A DNA stretch of 15,649 nt from Rhodobacter sp. Lineage in GTDB: Bacteria > Pseudomonadota > Alphaproteobacteria > Rhodobacterales > Rhodobacteraceae. The notes under the pieces are model-generated. The model did not search any database and was not told where the DNA came from. It saw only the letters and a list, made by a program, of their open reading frames with translations. Every line of letters begins with the position of its first letter. The first letter of the stretch is position 1. Below are positions 8,020 through 13,927 of this stretch, piece by piece. The stretch covers positions 1 to 15,649 of the forward strand of contig PNNE01000270.1 of NCBI GenBank assembly GCA_013824055.1, read 5' to 3'. The position numbers were made by a program, and so were the translations under genes.

Positions 8020-8056
8020 GGCCGGTGTGAGGGGCCGGCGTGAGATGCCGGCGTCA
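8018..8056. repeat. Three tandem imperfect 13-bp repeats
   Basis: Units at 8018-8030, 8031-8043 and 8044-8056 read GGGGCCGGTGTGA, GGGGCCGGCGTGA and GATGCCGGCGTCA. Units 1 and 2 differ at one position; unit 3 differs from unit 2 at three. The last three bases of unit 3 are the stop codon of the minus-strand CNNM gene. The array is short and may simply reflect replication slippage. Confidence 0.6.
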
Positions 8057-9328
8057 GGCGCGCACCCGCCCCACCAGCACCTTGTCGATGCGGCGGCCGT
8101 CAAGGTCGATCACCTCGAAACTGTAGCCTTCCGCGGTGACCGTGGCGCCCAGGTCGGGGATCTGGCCCATCTGGTGCAGGATCAGCCCCGCCACGGTGTC
8201 ATATTCCCCCGCCAGATCGCGCGGCAGGCCAAGGCGGTCGCAGAATTCGTCGACCGGCATCCAGCCCGCGACCAGAAAGCTGCCGTCGGCGCGTTCGACC
8301 ATCGCGGGTTCGTCGGCCTCGGACGAGGCGACCGCGCCGGTGATCGCTTCCAGCACGTCGCCAGTGGTCAGGATGCCCTCGAAGTGGCCGTATTCGTCAT
8401 AAACCAGCGCAAAGCGGTGCTCTGAGCGTTGCAGGATCTCCAGCACGTCCAGCGCCTCGGACCGGTCGGAGACCACCGGCACCTCGCGCACCAGCGCCTT
8501 GATCGACAGGGTTTCGCGCCGCGAGACGACCTGGAAGGCCTCGGTCAGCAGGACGATGCCCACGACGTCGCCCTCGGCATTGGCGACGGGCATCCGGGGG
8601 CGGGCAATCTTGCGGATCGCGGCCACCGCCTCGGCCCCGGTGGCATCGAGCGGCAGCATCTCGACCTCGTGCCGCGGGGTCATCAGCGCGCTGGCGGTCC
8701 GATCCGACAGACGCATGACGCCCGCCATCATCTCGCGTTCCTCGGTTTCCAGGATGCCGCCTTCATGCGCCTCGGCCAGAAGGACATGGACTTCTTCTTC
8801 GGTGACCCGGTTCTCGCTGGCCCCGCGCTGGCCAAGAAGCCAGAGCAGAAGCCTGCCTGACCGGTCCAGGAACCAGACCACCGGGGCGCCGACCACCGAC
8901 AGGAACGTCATGGCCGGAGCCATGCGGATCGCGACCGCCTCGGGGTCGCGCAGCGCGATCTGCTTTGGCACCAGCTCGCCCACGATCAGGCTGACATAGG
9001 TGATCGCCACGACCACGCCACCGACGCCCAGGGTCACGGCCCAGTCGCCGGGCACGCCCTGCGCCATCAGCCACTGCTGCAGCCGCAGGCCCAGCGTCGC
9101 CCCCGACAAGGCCCCCGACAACACGCCGACGGCGGTGATGCCGATCTGCACGGTGGACAGGAACCGTCCCGGATGTTCGGCCAGCCGAAGCGCCATCCGC
9201 GCGCCGCGGCTTTTCGCTTCCAGCGACTTCAGCCGACCGGGCCGCGCGCTGACGATGGCAAGCTCGGACATCGCGAGGACGCCGTTCAGGACGATGAGGG
9301 CCAGAATGACCAGAAGTTCTGTGAGCAT
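8054..9328 (-). CDS. CNNM/CBS-domain membrane protein (HlyC/CorC family)
   Basis: 424 aa. The N-terminal CNNM transmembrane domain (about 1-200) has hydrophobic segments at 2-24, 60-80, 98-120 and 137-156, with the signatures NGVLAMSELAIVSAR (15-29) and YVSLIVGELVPKQIAL (111-126). A linker EEEVHVLLAEAHEGGILETEEREM precedes two CBS domains (about 215-268, starting MTPRHEVEML, and 280-332, with FALVYDEYGHFEGILTTGD). The C-terminal CorC_HlyC domain is about 345-421 (GSFLVAGWMPVDEFCDRLGL). Relatives act in Mg2+/Co2+ handling or efflux and bind nucleotides in the CBS pair; older annotation as hemolysin is misleading. The start has no strong ribosome binding site. It lies 51 bases after the DUF815 gene on the same strand and could be read from the tat transcript or from its own promoter. 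Confidence 0.93.
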   Translation of the reverse strand: MLTELLVILALIVLNGVLAMSELAIVSARPGRLKSLEAKSRGARMALRLAEHPGRFLSTVQIGITAVGVLSGALSGATLGLRLQQWLMAQGVPGDWAVTLGVGGVVVAITYVSLIVGELVPKQIALRDPEAVAIRMAPAMTFLSVVGAPVVWFLDRSGRLLLWLLGQRGASENRVTEEEVHVLLAEAHEGGILETEEREMMAGVMRLSDRTASALMTPRHEVEMLPLDATGAEAVAAIRKIARPRMPVANAEGDVVGIVLLTEAFQVVSRRETLSIKALVREVPVVSDRSEALDVLEILQRSEHRFALVYDEYGHFEGILTTGDVLEAITGAVASSEADEPAMVERADGSFLVAGWMPVDEFCDRLGLPRDLAGEYDTVAGLILHQMGQIPDLGATVTAEGYSFEVIDLDGRRIDKVLVGRVRA

Positions 9329-9379
9329 TGTTCTACCGGGGTAAGGCCGGATGCCGCCGCTGGCAAGCCGGAACCGCCG

Positions 9380-10219
9380 TCACAGGTGAAGCCGCACCCC
9401 TTCGCGGGCGGCAAGGTCACAGAAGAACTGCCAGGCCACCCGGCCCGACCGGCCGCCCCGCGTTGCCTGCCATTCGATCGCCTCGGCATGCAGACGCTCG
9501 CCCGGCACCGTCACCCCATGCGCCGCGCAATACCCGCGGATCATTTCCAGGTAATCGTCCTGGGAGCAGGGATGAAAGCCAAGCCACAGCCCGAAGCGGT
9601 CCGACAGCGAGACCTTCTCCTCGACCGCCTCGCCGGGATTGATCGCGGTGGAGCGTTCGTTCTCGATCATGTCGCGGGGCATCAGGTGGCGGCGGTTCGA
9701 CGTGGCGTAGAACAGCACGTTCTCGGGCCTCCCCTCGATCCCGCCGTCGAGGACCGCCTTCAGCGACTTGTAGTGCTGGTCGTCGTGGCTGAACGACAGG
9801 TCGTCGCAGAACAGCAGGAACCGGAAGGGTGCCGCGCGCAGATGCGACAGCAGGCGCTGGACGGACGGAAGGTCCTCGCGGGAAAGCTCCACGATCTTCA
9901 GGTCATGGCCTTCGGCCCGGACCTGGGCGTGGACTGCCTTCACCAGGCTGGACTTCCCCATCCCCCGCGCGCCCCAGAGCAGCGCGTTGTTTGCAGGCAA
10001 TCCCACCGCAAAGTGCCGGGTGTTCTCCAGCAGCGTATCGCGTGAGCGGTTCACGCCGACCAGAAGCGACAGGTCCACGCGGCTGACATGGGCCACCGGC
10101 TCCAGCCGGTCGGGGCTCGTGTGCCAGACGAAAGCCTCGGCGGTGAAGTCCGGGGCGGGCATCGGCGCCGGGGCAAGCCGCTCCAGGGCGGCCGCGATCC
10201 GGTCGAGGGGATCGGTCAC
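9380..10219 (-). CDS. DUF815-type P-loop ATPase, coupled to tatC
   Basis: 279 aa from a GTG start at 10219 that overlaps the tatC stop (GTGA). GGGGAG, 8 bases upstream at 10228-10233 on the minus strand, supports this start; a longer open frame reaching back inside tatC has no such support. The protein matches the DUF815 family of AAA-like ATPases. Walker A is GARGMGKSS (83-91), Walker B FLLFCDDLSF (134-143), a sensor-1-like YATSNRRHL lies at 171-179, and LSDRFGLWLGF (205-215) is a family hallmark. The N-terminal part contains WHTSPDRLEPV (32-42). No membrane segment or signal is seen, so it is cytoplasmic. Cellular function is not established for this family. Its coupling to tatC suggests co-expression with the Tat translocase, but this does not prove a role in export. 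Confidence 0.88.
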   Translation of the reverse strand: MTDPLDRIAAALERLAPAPMPAPDFTAEAFVWHTSPDRLEPVAHVSRVDLSLLVGVNRSRDTLLENTRHFAVGLPANNALLWGARGMGKSSLVKAVHAQVRAEGHDLKIVELSREDLPSVQRLLSHLRAAPFRFLLFCDDLSFSHDDQHYKSLKAVLDGGIEGRPENVLFYATSNRRHLMPRDMIENERSTAINPGEAVEEKVSLSDRFGLWLGFHPCSQDDYLEMIRGYCAAHGVTVPGERLHAEAIEWQATRGGRSGRVAWQFFCDLAAREGVRLHL

Positions 10220-11133
10220 GCCTTGGTCTCCCCGGGCTTGTCCGTCTCCTCGGCATCGGTCTCGTCGTCCCAAAGACCCTGGGCGCGCAGCTCTGCCTCG
10301 CGCCGCTTCTCGATCCGGCGGATCAGGAAGATCGACACTTCGTACAGCGGGTAGACCGCGAAGAAGAGGATCATCTGGCTCAGCACATCGGGCGGCGTGA
10401 CCAGGGCGGCCACGATCAGGATGACGACGATGGCATAGCGCCGCATGTTGGCCAGACCCGCCGAGGTCGCCAGCCCGGCCTTGCCCATCAGGGTCAGAAG
10501 AACCGGCAGCTGAAAGCAAAGCCCGAAGGCCAGGATCAGCTTCAGGCTGATGTCCAGCGTCTCGTTCACCTTGCCCTGGAAGACAATCTCGATCCCCTCG
10601 CTTGGCGCGGCGGGCACGATGGCAGCGGCTCCGGTGCCAGAGGACAGGCCCGGCAACAGCGCCGTCACGACCGAAAAGGCATCCGCAAAGCCCAGAAAGA
10701 AGGTCATCGCGATCGGCGTCACCACGTAATGCGCAAAGGCGGCGCCCAGAAAGAACAGGACGGGCGAGGCGATCAGGAAGGGCAGAAAGGCCTGCTTTTC
10801 GTTGCGGTAAAGACCTGGGGCGACAAAGCGCCAGAGCTGGTAGGCGATGACCGGAAAGCTGACCATAAGTCCGGCGACAACCGAGATATGGACCAGGGTG
10901 AAGAAATATTCCTGCGGCGCGGTGTACTGCATCACCGGGTTCGGATTCCCGAGGTCGCGCATTGCCGTCTCGATCGGCTGCAACATGAAGTCCAGGATCG
11001 GCTCGGCCACGATGAAACACAGGATCATTCCGACCAGGAAGGCCCCGACCGCCCAGATCAGCCGGTTGCGCAACTCGATCAGATGCTCGACCAGCGGGGC
11101 CGAGCTGTCCTCGATGTCATCCTTGGCGGTCAT
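10216..11133 (-). CDS. tatC: Sec-independent protein translocase TatC
   Basis: 305 aa. TatC is the multi-spanning receptor of the twin-arginine translocase and, with TatB, binds twin-arginine signal peptides. The N-terminal HLIELRNRL (17-25) includes the conserved Glu20. TAPQEYFFTLVHISV (71-85), WRFVAPGLYRNEKQ (101-114), SPVLFFLGAAFAHYVVTP (123-140) and LVTPPDVLSQ (244-253) are TatC hallmarks; six transmembrane helices are expected. The segment between helix 3 and helix 4 (about 150-190, including SSGTGAAAIVPAAPSEG) is about 35 residues longer than in E. coli TatC and would face the periplasm. The C-terminal tail is charged (DETDAEETDKPGETKA). Its start overlaps the tatB stop (ATGA), with GGGGA 6 bases upstream. 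The tatC stop in turn overlaps the DUF815 GTG. Confidence 0.97.
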   Translation of the reverse strand: MTAKDDIEDSSAPLVEHLIELRNRLIWAVGAFLVGMILCFIVAEPILDFMLQPIETAMRDLGNPNPVMQYTAPQEYFFTLVHISVVAGLMVSFPVIAYQLWRFVAPGLYRNEKQAFLPFLIASPVLFFLGAAFAHYVVTPIAMTFFLGFADAFSVVTALLPGLSSGTGAAAIVPAAPSEGIEIVFQGKVNETLDISLKLILAFGLCFQLPVLLTLMGKAGLATSAGLANMRRYAIVVILIVAALVTPPDVLSQMILFFAVYPLYEVSIFLIRRIEKRREAELRAQGLWDDETDAEETDKPGETKA

Positions 11134-11747
11134 TCTGCGTCCCCGGCCGGGCTGTCCGGCTTCTTGCGGCGGCGTCCCGGTGCCTTGGGTGCGGCGGTCG
11201 GTGCCGCAGCGTCCGGCTGCGACAACGACCTAAGTTTTGCCGAGGCCTCGTCCAGCACCGCCTTGCGCGCCGCCTTCCTCTCGTAAAGCGCCGCCGTGGC
11301 CGGGCCGACCGGGGCGGCCGGCATGGCGGCAGTCGCCGCCCTGTCCGCAGCCGGGGCCGCCGAAGTCATCGCGGCGGGCATCGGCGCCCCAGCCACTGGC
11401 GGCGGCTGGCTCATCGACGGCGGGCTCATCGGCGGCGGGGTCAGCGGCTTGGTGGGCACCGCGGCGTTCTTCATCGGGTCCCATTTCTCGAACCTGTCGG
11501 CGGCGGATTTCACCGCCTCAAGCCCCATCGTCTTGGGCGAGGCGACCTTCTTCAGGTCATCGGCCACGTCCTTGACGCCGGACTCCTTGGCCGCCTGCTC
11601 CATCGCGCGGCTGAACTCACGCCCCATCGAGCGGATCTTCGCGGTGAAGCGACCCAACTCGCGGAACATGCCGGGCAGGTCCTTCGGGCCGATGACGATC
11701 AGCGCGACGATGCCCACGATCAGAAGCTCGGACCAGCTGAAGTCCAT
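11130..11747 (-). CDS. tatB: Sec-independent protein translocase TatB
   Basis: 205 aa. The N-terminal MDFSWSELLIVGIVALIVIG is the single membrane helix with the polar Glu7; PKDLP and a long amphipathic helix (RELGRFTAKIRSMGREFSRAMEQ) follow, as in TatB. The rest is low-complexity: a Pro/Met/Ala-rich stretch (about 98-150), then a second helical stretch (154-176) and a basic end GRRRKKPDSP. It is longer than E. coli TatB (171 aa); the extra length is in the disordered tail. AAGGGA lies upstream of the ATG. Together with TatC it forms the signal-peptide receptor. Position between tatA and tatC, 26 bases after tatA, is the standard order. Confidence 0.95.
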   Translation of the reverse strand: MDFSWSELLIVGIVALIVIGPKDLPGMFRELGRFTAKIRSMGREFSRAMEQAAKESGVKDVADDLKKVASPKTMGLEAVKSAADRFEKWDPMKNAAVPTKPLTPPPMSPPSMSQPPPVAGAPMPAAMTSAAPAADRAATAAMPAAPVGPATAALYERKAARKAVLDEASAKLRSLSQPDAAAPTAAPKAPGRRRKKPDSPAGDAE

Positions 11748-11773
11748 CTTGCTTTCCCTTCAGACGAGGTCGT

Positions 11774-11986
11774 TCAGACCTTGTCCTTCTCGGCCGGGGT
11801 CACATCCTTGGCCTCTTCGGCCTTGGCGTCCTCGATTTCCTTGGAGCCGTCGCTGACCCCCTTCTTGAAGGCGGTGATGCCCTTGCCGACTTCGCCCATC
11901 AGGCTGGACACCTTGCCCTTGCCGAACAGCACCAGAAGCACGACCGCAATCAGCAGAAGCCCTGGCAGACCGATGTTCTGAAACAT
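11774..11986 (-). CDS. tatA: Sec-independent protein translocase TatA
   Basis: 70 aa, a normal small TatA. The ATG at 11986 is chosen because GGAGGT (11991-11996) precedes it; an upstream extension of the frame would add an unrelated sequence. MFQNIGLPGLLLIAVVLLVL is the membrane helix, followed by the FG hinge (FGKGKVSSL, 21-29) and the amphipathic helix MGEVGKGITAFKKGV (30-44), then an acidic/lysine tail. TatA polymerises to form the protein-conducting element of the Tat system. First gene of tatABC and DUF815, preceded by a plausible promoter. Confidence 0.95.
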   Translation of the reverse strand: MFQNIGLPGLLLIAVVLLVLFGKGKVSSLMGEVGKGITAFKKGVSDGSKEIEDAKAEEAKDVTPAEKDKV

Positions 11987-12002
11987 GCAAACCTCCGTGT
12001 GC

Positions 12003-12019
12003 GGCCCCGACGCGGGGCC
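12003..12019 (-). promoter_or_regulatory. Leader hairpin in front of the tatA ribosome binding site
   Basis: GGCCCC (12003-12008) and GGGGCC (12014-12019) form a perfect 6-bp GC stem with a 5-base loop, 6 bases upstream of the tatA Shine-Dalgarno sequence. In the tat mRNA it would lie between the predicted start site and the ribosome site. It may affect stability or initiation; no known riboswitch was recognised. Confidence 0.35.
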
Positions 12020-12038
12020 ATGTCCCGTCTCTGCTGTC

Positions 12039-12068
12039 TGATTACGCCCCTCTCGAGGTCGCTTCCAA
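12039..12068 (-). promoter_or_regulatory. Candidate promoter for tatABC
   Basis: On the minus strand TTGGAA (12063-12068) and TAATCA (12039-12044) are spaced by 18 bases, close to sigma70 consensus. The -10 box is the same hexamer as that proposed for surE. This would give a leader of about 45 bases before tatA. Sequence-based guess. Confidence 0.35.
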
Positions 12069-12096
12069 GACCCAAGCCGCTTGCGCAGGGCAGTCA

Positions 12097-12116
12097 ACTG
12101 ACAGTATTTTGTCAGT
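12097..12116. promoter_or_regulatory. Operator-like inverted repeat ACTGACA-N6-TGTCAGT
   Basis: Perfect 7-bp arms (12097-12103 and 12110-12116) flank GTATTT. The size and 13-bp centre spacing suit a dimeric regulator. A weak promoter towards the HTH gene (TTGCGC at 12081-12086, TATTTT at 12105-12110, 18-base spacer) would be covered by it, so autoregulation by the adjacent HTH protein is possible. The palindrome is seen; the binding protein is unknown. Confidence 0.45.
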
Positions 12117-12142
12117 AAGGTGGGCAATATTGCCCACCCTAC
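12115..12142. repeat. REP-like palindrome with GTA(A/G)GGTGGGC arms
   Basis: The central 20 bp (12119-12138, arms GGTGGGCAAT / ATTGCCCACC) is a perfect palindrome. The outer GTA/TAC bases extend it to 28 bp with a single mismatched pair (12118/12139). The form, a GTAG-like foot followed by a GC hairpin, resembles repetitive extragenic palindromes linked to RAYT transposases. It ends 13 bases before the HTH start codon. It could be a dispersed repeat copy or a second operator. Confidence 0.6.
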
Positions 12143-12155
12143 CCCCGGATGACCC

Positions 12156-12509
12156 ATGAAACGCGACGCCCGGCTTTACGACATCGTCCAGTCCCTGCGC
12201 GACGGCAGACTGCACACCGCGTCCGAGCTGGCCCGGCGACTCGGGGTTTCGACCCGCACGATCTGGCGCGACATGGATATTCTGGCCGCGACCGGCCTGC
12301 CGGTCGAGGGCGAACGGGGGCTGGGCTACATCCTGCGCTCGCCCCTGATGCTGCCGCCGACGATGCTGACGCCCGAAGAGCTGGAGGCGCTGGTCGAGGG
12401 GCTGCGCCACGTCGGGCAAGAGGGCAATGCGCGGGCCAAGGCAGCGCGGAGCCTTCTGTACAAGGTCGCAACGCTGTTGCCGCAATCGGGGATCGAAGTG
12501 GAGGGGTGA
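12156..12509 (+). CDS. Short DeoR/YafY-type HTH regulator lacking a WYL domain
   Basis: 117 aa. A winged helix-turn-helix of the HTH_11 kind is clear: MKRDARLYDIVQSLRDGR, then the helices LHTASELARRLGVSTRTIWRDMDIL (19-43) and the wing GLPVEGERGLGYIL (47-60). The following LTPEELEALVEGLRHVGQ and ARAKAARSLLYKVATLLP (about 71-109) match the helical linker that in YafY-like regulators leads into the ligand-binding WYL domain. Here the protein stops at 117, where such proteins normally continue to about 220-320 aa. No WYL-like sequence follows the stop before the hairpins. It may be a natural short form or a truncated gene. The ribosome binding site is weak (GGATGA). It is divergent from tatABC across a palindrome-rich region. 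Target genes are unknown. Confidence 0.8.
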   Translation: MKRDARLYDIVQSLRDGRLHTASELARRLGVSTRTIWRDMDILAATGLPVEGERGLGYILRSPLMLPPTMLTPEELEALVEGLRHVGQEGNARAKAARSLLYKVATLLPQSGIEVEG

Positions 12510-12520
12510 TGCCGGGACCC

Positions 12521-12569
12521 CAAAATCCTTGAGCAAGGATTTTGCCAAATTTCTTTCTCAAGAAATTTG
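12521..12569. terminator. Two tandem perfect AT-rich hairpins (bidirectional terminator or repeat)
   Basis: Hairpin 1 (12521-12544): CAAAATCCTT and AAGGATTTTG around GAGC. Hairpin 2 (12546-12569): CAAATTTCTT and AAGAAATTTG around TCTC. Both stems are perfect 10-mers, only one base apart, and stand out as AT-rich in very GC-rich DNA. They lie between the convergent HTH and ABC ATPase genes, where a terminator for both strands is expected; the T-rich arms could serve as the U tract. They may also belong to a dispersed intergenic repeat family. Confidence 0.6.
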
Positions 12570-12678
12570 CCCCGCCCAAACCCCTGCTCACAGACCCCTG
12601 CCAGTTGGCCCCTGCCATGCCGCAAGGCGAAATCGCGGCGGGCGGGCACCGGCAAGCCGGCGCTGGCCGGGCGCGCGC

Positions 12679-13764
12679 TCAGTTGGCGGCGAACACGAAG
12701 CAGCGGTCGCGGCGGATCATCAGCCACAGCACCGTCCCCGGCTTCGGCAGAAAGACCCCCGGCACGCTGGCGGTCAGCTTCGCGCCTTCGAAATCCATGG
12801 CGAAATCGACCAGGCTTTCGCGCCCCAGATAGCGGCTGCGCAGAACCGTGCCGCGTGCCGGGACCCCGTCTTCCGGCGTCGGGTTCGGGCCGCGCCCGCC
12901 GCGGTCGAAGTCGATGCGCAGGTGCTGCGGGCGGATCACGATGTCGACCTCTCCGCCGTCGGCATGGCCAGGCGTCAGGAAGGCGCCGAAGGGCGTGTCG
13001 GTCAAGGCCCCCCGAGAGGTGCCGCGGATCACGTTGATATCGCTGAAGAAGGCCGCCGCCGCCTTGTCCAGGGGGGCGTTGTAGACATTGTAGGGCGCGC
13101 CCTTCTGCACCACGCGGCCGGCCCGCATCAGGGCGATCTCGTCGGCCATCCGCATCGCCTCGTCGGGTTCATGCGTGACCAGAAGCACGGCCGCGCCCTC
13201 TTCCTTCAGAAGCTCCAGCGTCCGGTCGCGGATGCCGTCACGCAGCCGGTTGTCCAGGCCCGAGAACGGCTCGTCCATCAGCATGACCTTTGGCTTCGGT
13301 GCCAGCGCCCGCGCCAGGGCGACGCGCTGCTGTTCGCCCCCCGAAAGCTCGTGCGGGTGCTTGGGACCAAAGCCGGCGAGGTCAACCCGTTCCAGAAGTT
13401 CGCCGACCCGACGCGCCTTTTCCATCCGGTCGATCCGCAGACCGAAGCCGACATTCTCGGCCACCGTCAAGTGCGGGAACAGCGCGAAATCCTGGAACAT
13501 CAGCCCGACCGACCGCCGTTCGGGCGGGACATGCACGCCGGGTCCGGCCACGACCTGGCCATCCAGCACCACCTCGCCCGCATCGGCCCGCTCGACCCCC
13601 GCGATGATCCGCAGCGTCGTCGACTTGCCGCAGCCCGAGGGGCCCAGAAGGCAGGTCACCTGCCCTGCCGCGACCGCAAGCGACACATCATCCACCACCC
13701 GCCGCCCCCCGAAAGAGCGGACCAGGTGGCGAACCTCTAGCCGTGGGGGAGTGCTGTCGGGCAT
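12679..13764 (-). CDS. ABC transporter ATP-binding protein, Fbp/Pot-like with TOBE domain
   Basis: 361 aa from ATG 13764. A TTG three codons upstream (13773) is an alternative: it has AGGA 6 bases before it, while the ATG has only a weak GGA. The ATPase domain (about 8-240) is intact: Walker A GPSGCGKST (41-49), Q-loop Gln91 in MFQDFALFPHLT, signature LSGGEQQR (140-147), Walker B MLMDEPFSGLD (161-171) and switch His198. The C-terminal part (about 240-361) contains INVIRG and DIVIRPQHLRIDF, a TOBE-type regulatory domain as in FbpC/PotA importers. Such proteins power uptake of ferric iron, polyamines, sulfate or similar solutes. The best impression is an FbpC-like iron importer subunit, but substrate cannot be fixed. 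No permease or binding-protein gene is adjacent, so it is an orphan here. Confidence 0.9.
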   Translation of the reverse strand: MPDSTPPRLEVRHLVRSFGGRRVVDDVSLAVAAGQVTCLLGPSGCGKSTTLRIIAGVERADAGEVVLDGQVVAGPGVHVPPERRSVGLMFQDFALFPHLTVAENVGFGLRIDRMEKARRVGELLERVDLAGFGPKHPHELSGGEQQRVALARALAPKPKVMLMDEPFSGLDNRLRDGIRDRTLELLKEEGAAVLLVTHEPDEAMRMADEIALMRAGRVVQKGAPYNVYNAPLDKAAAAFFSDINVIRGTSRGALTDTPFGAFLTPGHADGGEVDIVIRPQHLRIDFDRGGRGPNPTPEDGVPARGTVLRSRYLGRESLVDFAMDFEGAKLTASVPGVFLPKPGTVLWLMIRRDRCFVFAAN

Positions 13765-13786
13765 TGCATCCAAGAGTGGTCCTGAG

Positions 13787-13820
13787 GGTTGTCTAGCAGC
13801 GCCCTTCTGGCGCTACAACC
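13787..13820 (-). promoter_or_regulatory. Bulged inverted repeat upstream of the ABC ATPase gene
   Basis: AGCGCC (13798-13803) and GGCGCT (13809-13814) pair around CTTCT. Outer GGTTGT (13787-13792) and ACAACC (13815-13820) continue the pairing, leaving CTAGC (13793-13797) as a 5-base bulge, so 12 of the paired positions are perfect. It lies 14 bases beyond the TTG and 23 beyond the ATG on the transcript side, just before the AGGA site. It may be a leader structure or an interrupted operator. Confidence 0.4.
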
Positions 13821-13927
13821 GCCTGCCCCGCGACCGATGACCGCAAAATTGGCGCAAACTGTCCACGTTTTGCACAGAATGCGGCGCTATGAGGGGATTG
13901 TTCATTCCCGGACAAGAGGTCCCGGCC

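Noticed and set aside
9173..10045. A 290-residue plus-strand open frame over the DUF815 gene
   Set aside because: Antisense to a clear P-loop ATPase; no motif and no ribosome site.
10220..11020. N-terminal extension of the DUF815 gene back into tatC (546 aa frame)
   Set aside because: The extension overlaps tatC in another frame and has no recognisable sequence, while a GTG with a good Shine-Dalgarno site at 10219 gives the normal family N-terminus.
11987..12157. Longer TatA beginning at 12157
   Set aside because: The extra residues are unlike any TatA, would translate through the palindromes and promoter candidate, and the strong GGAGGT lies before the ATG at 11986.
12427..13740. A 437-residue open frame on the plus strand across the ABC ATPase
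   Set aside because: It is antisense to a gene with intact Walker, signature and switch motifs. Its own translation is His/Arg/Pro-rich with no domain, as expected for a shadow frame in GC-rich DNA.
13842..13880. Promoter for the four-helix membrane protein (TTGGCG at 13849 and CAGAAT at 13875)
   Set aside because: The spacing of 20 bases is too long and the -10 match is weak; I could not support a specific promoter there.
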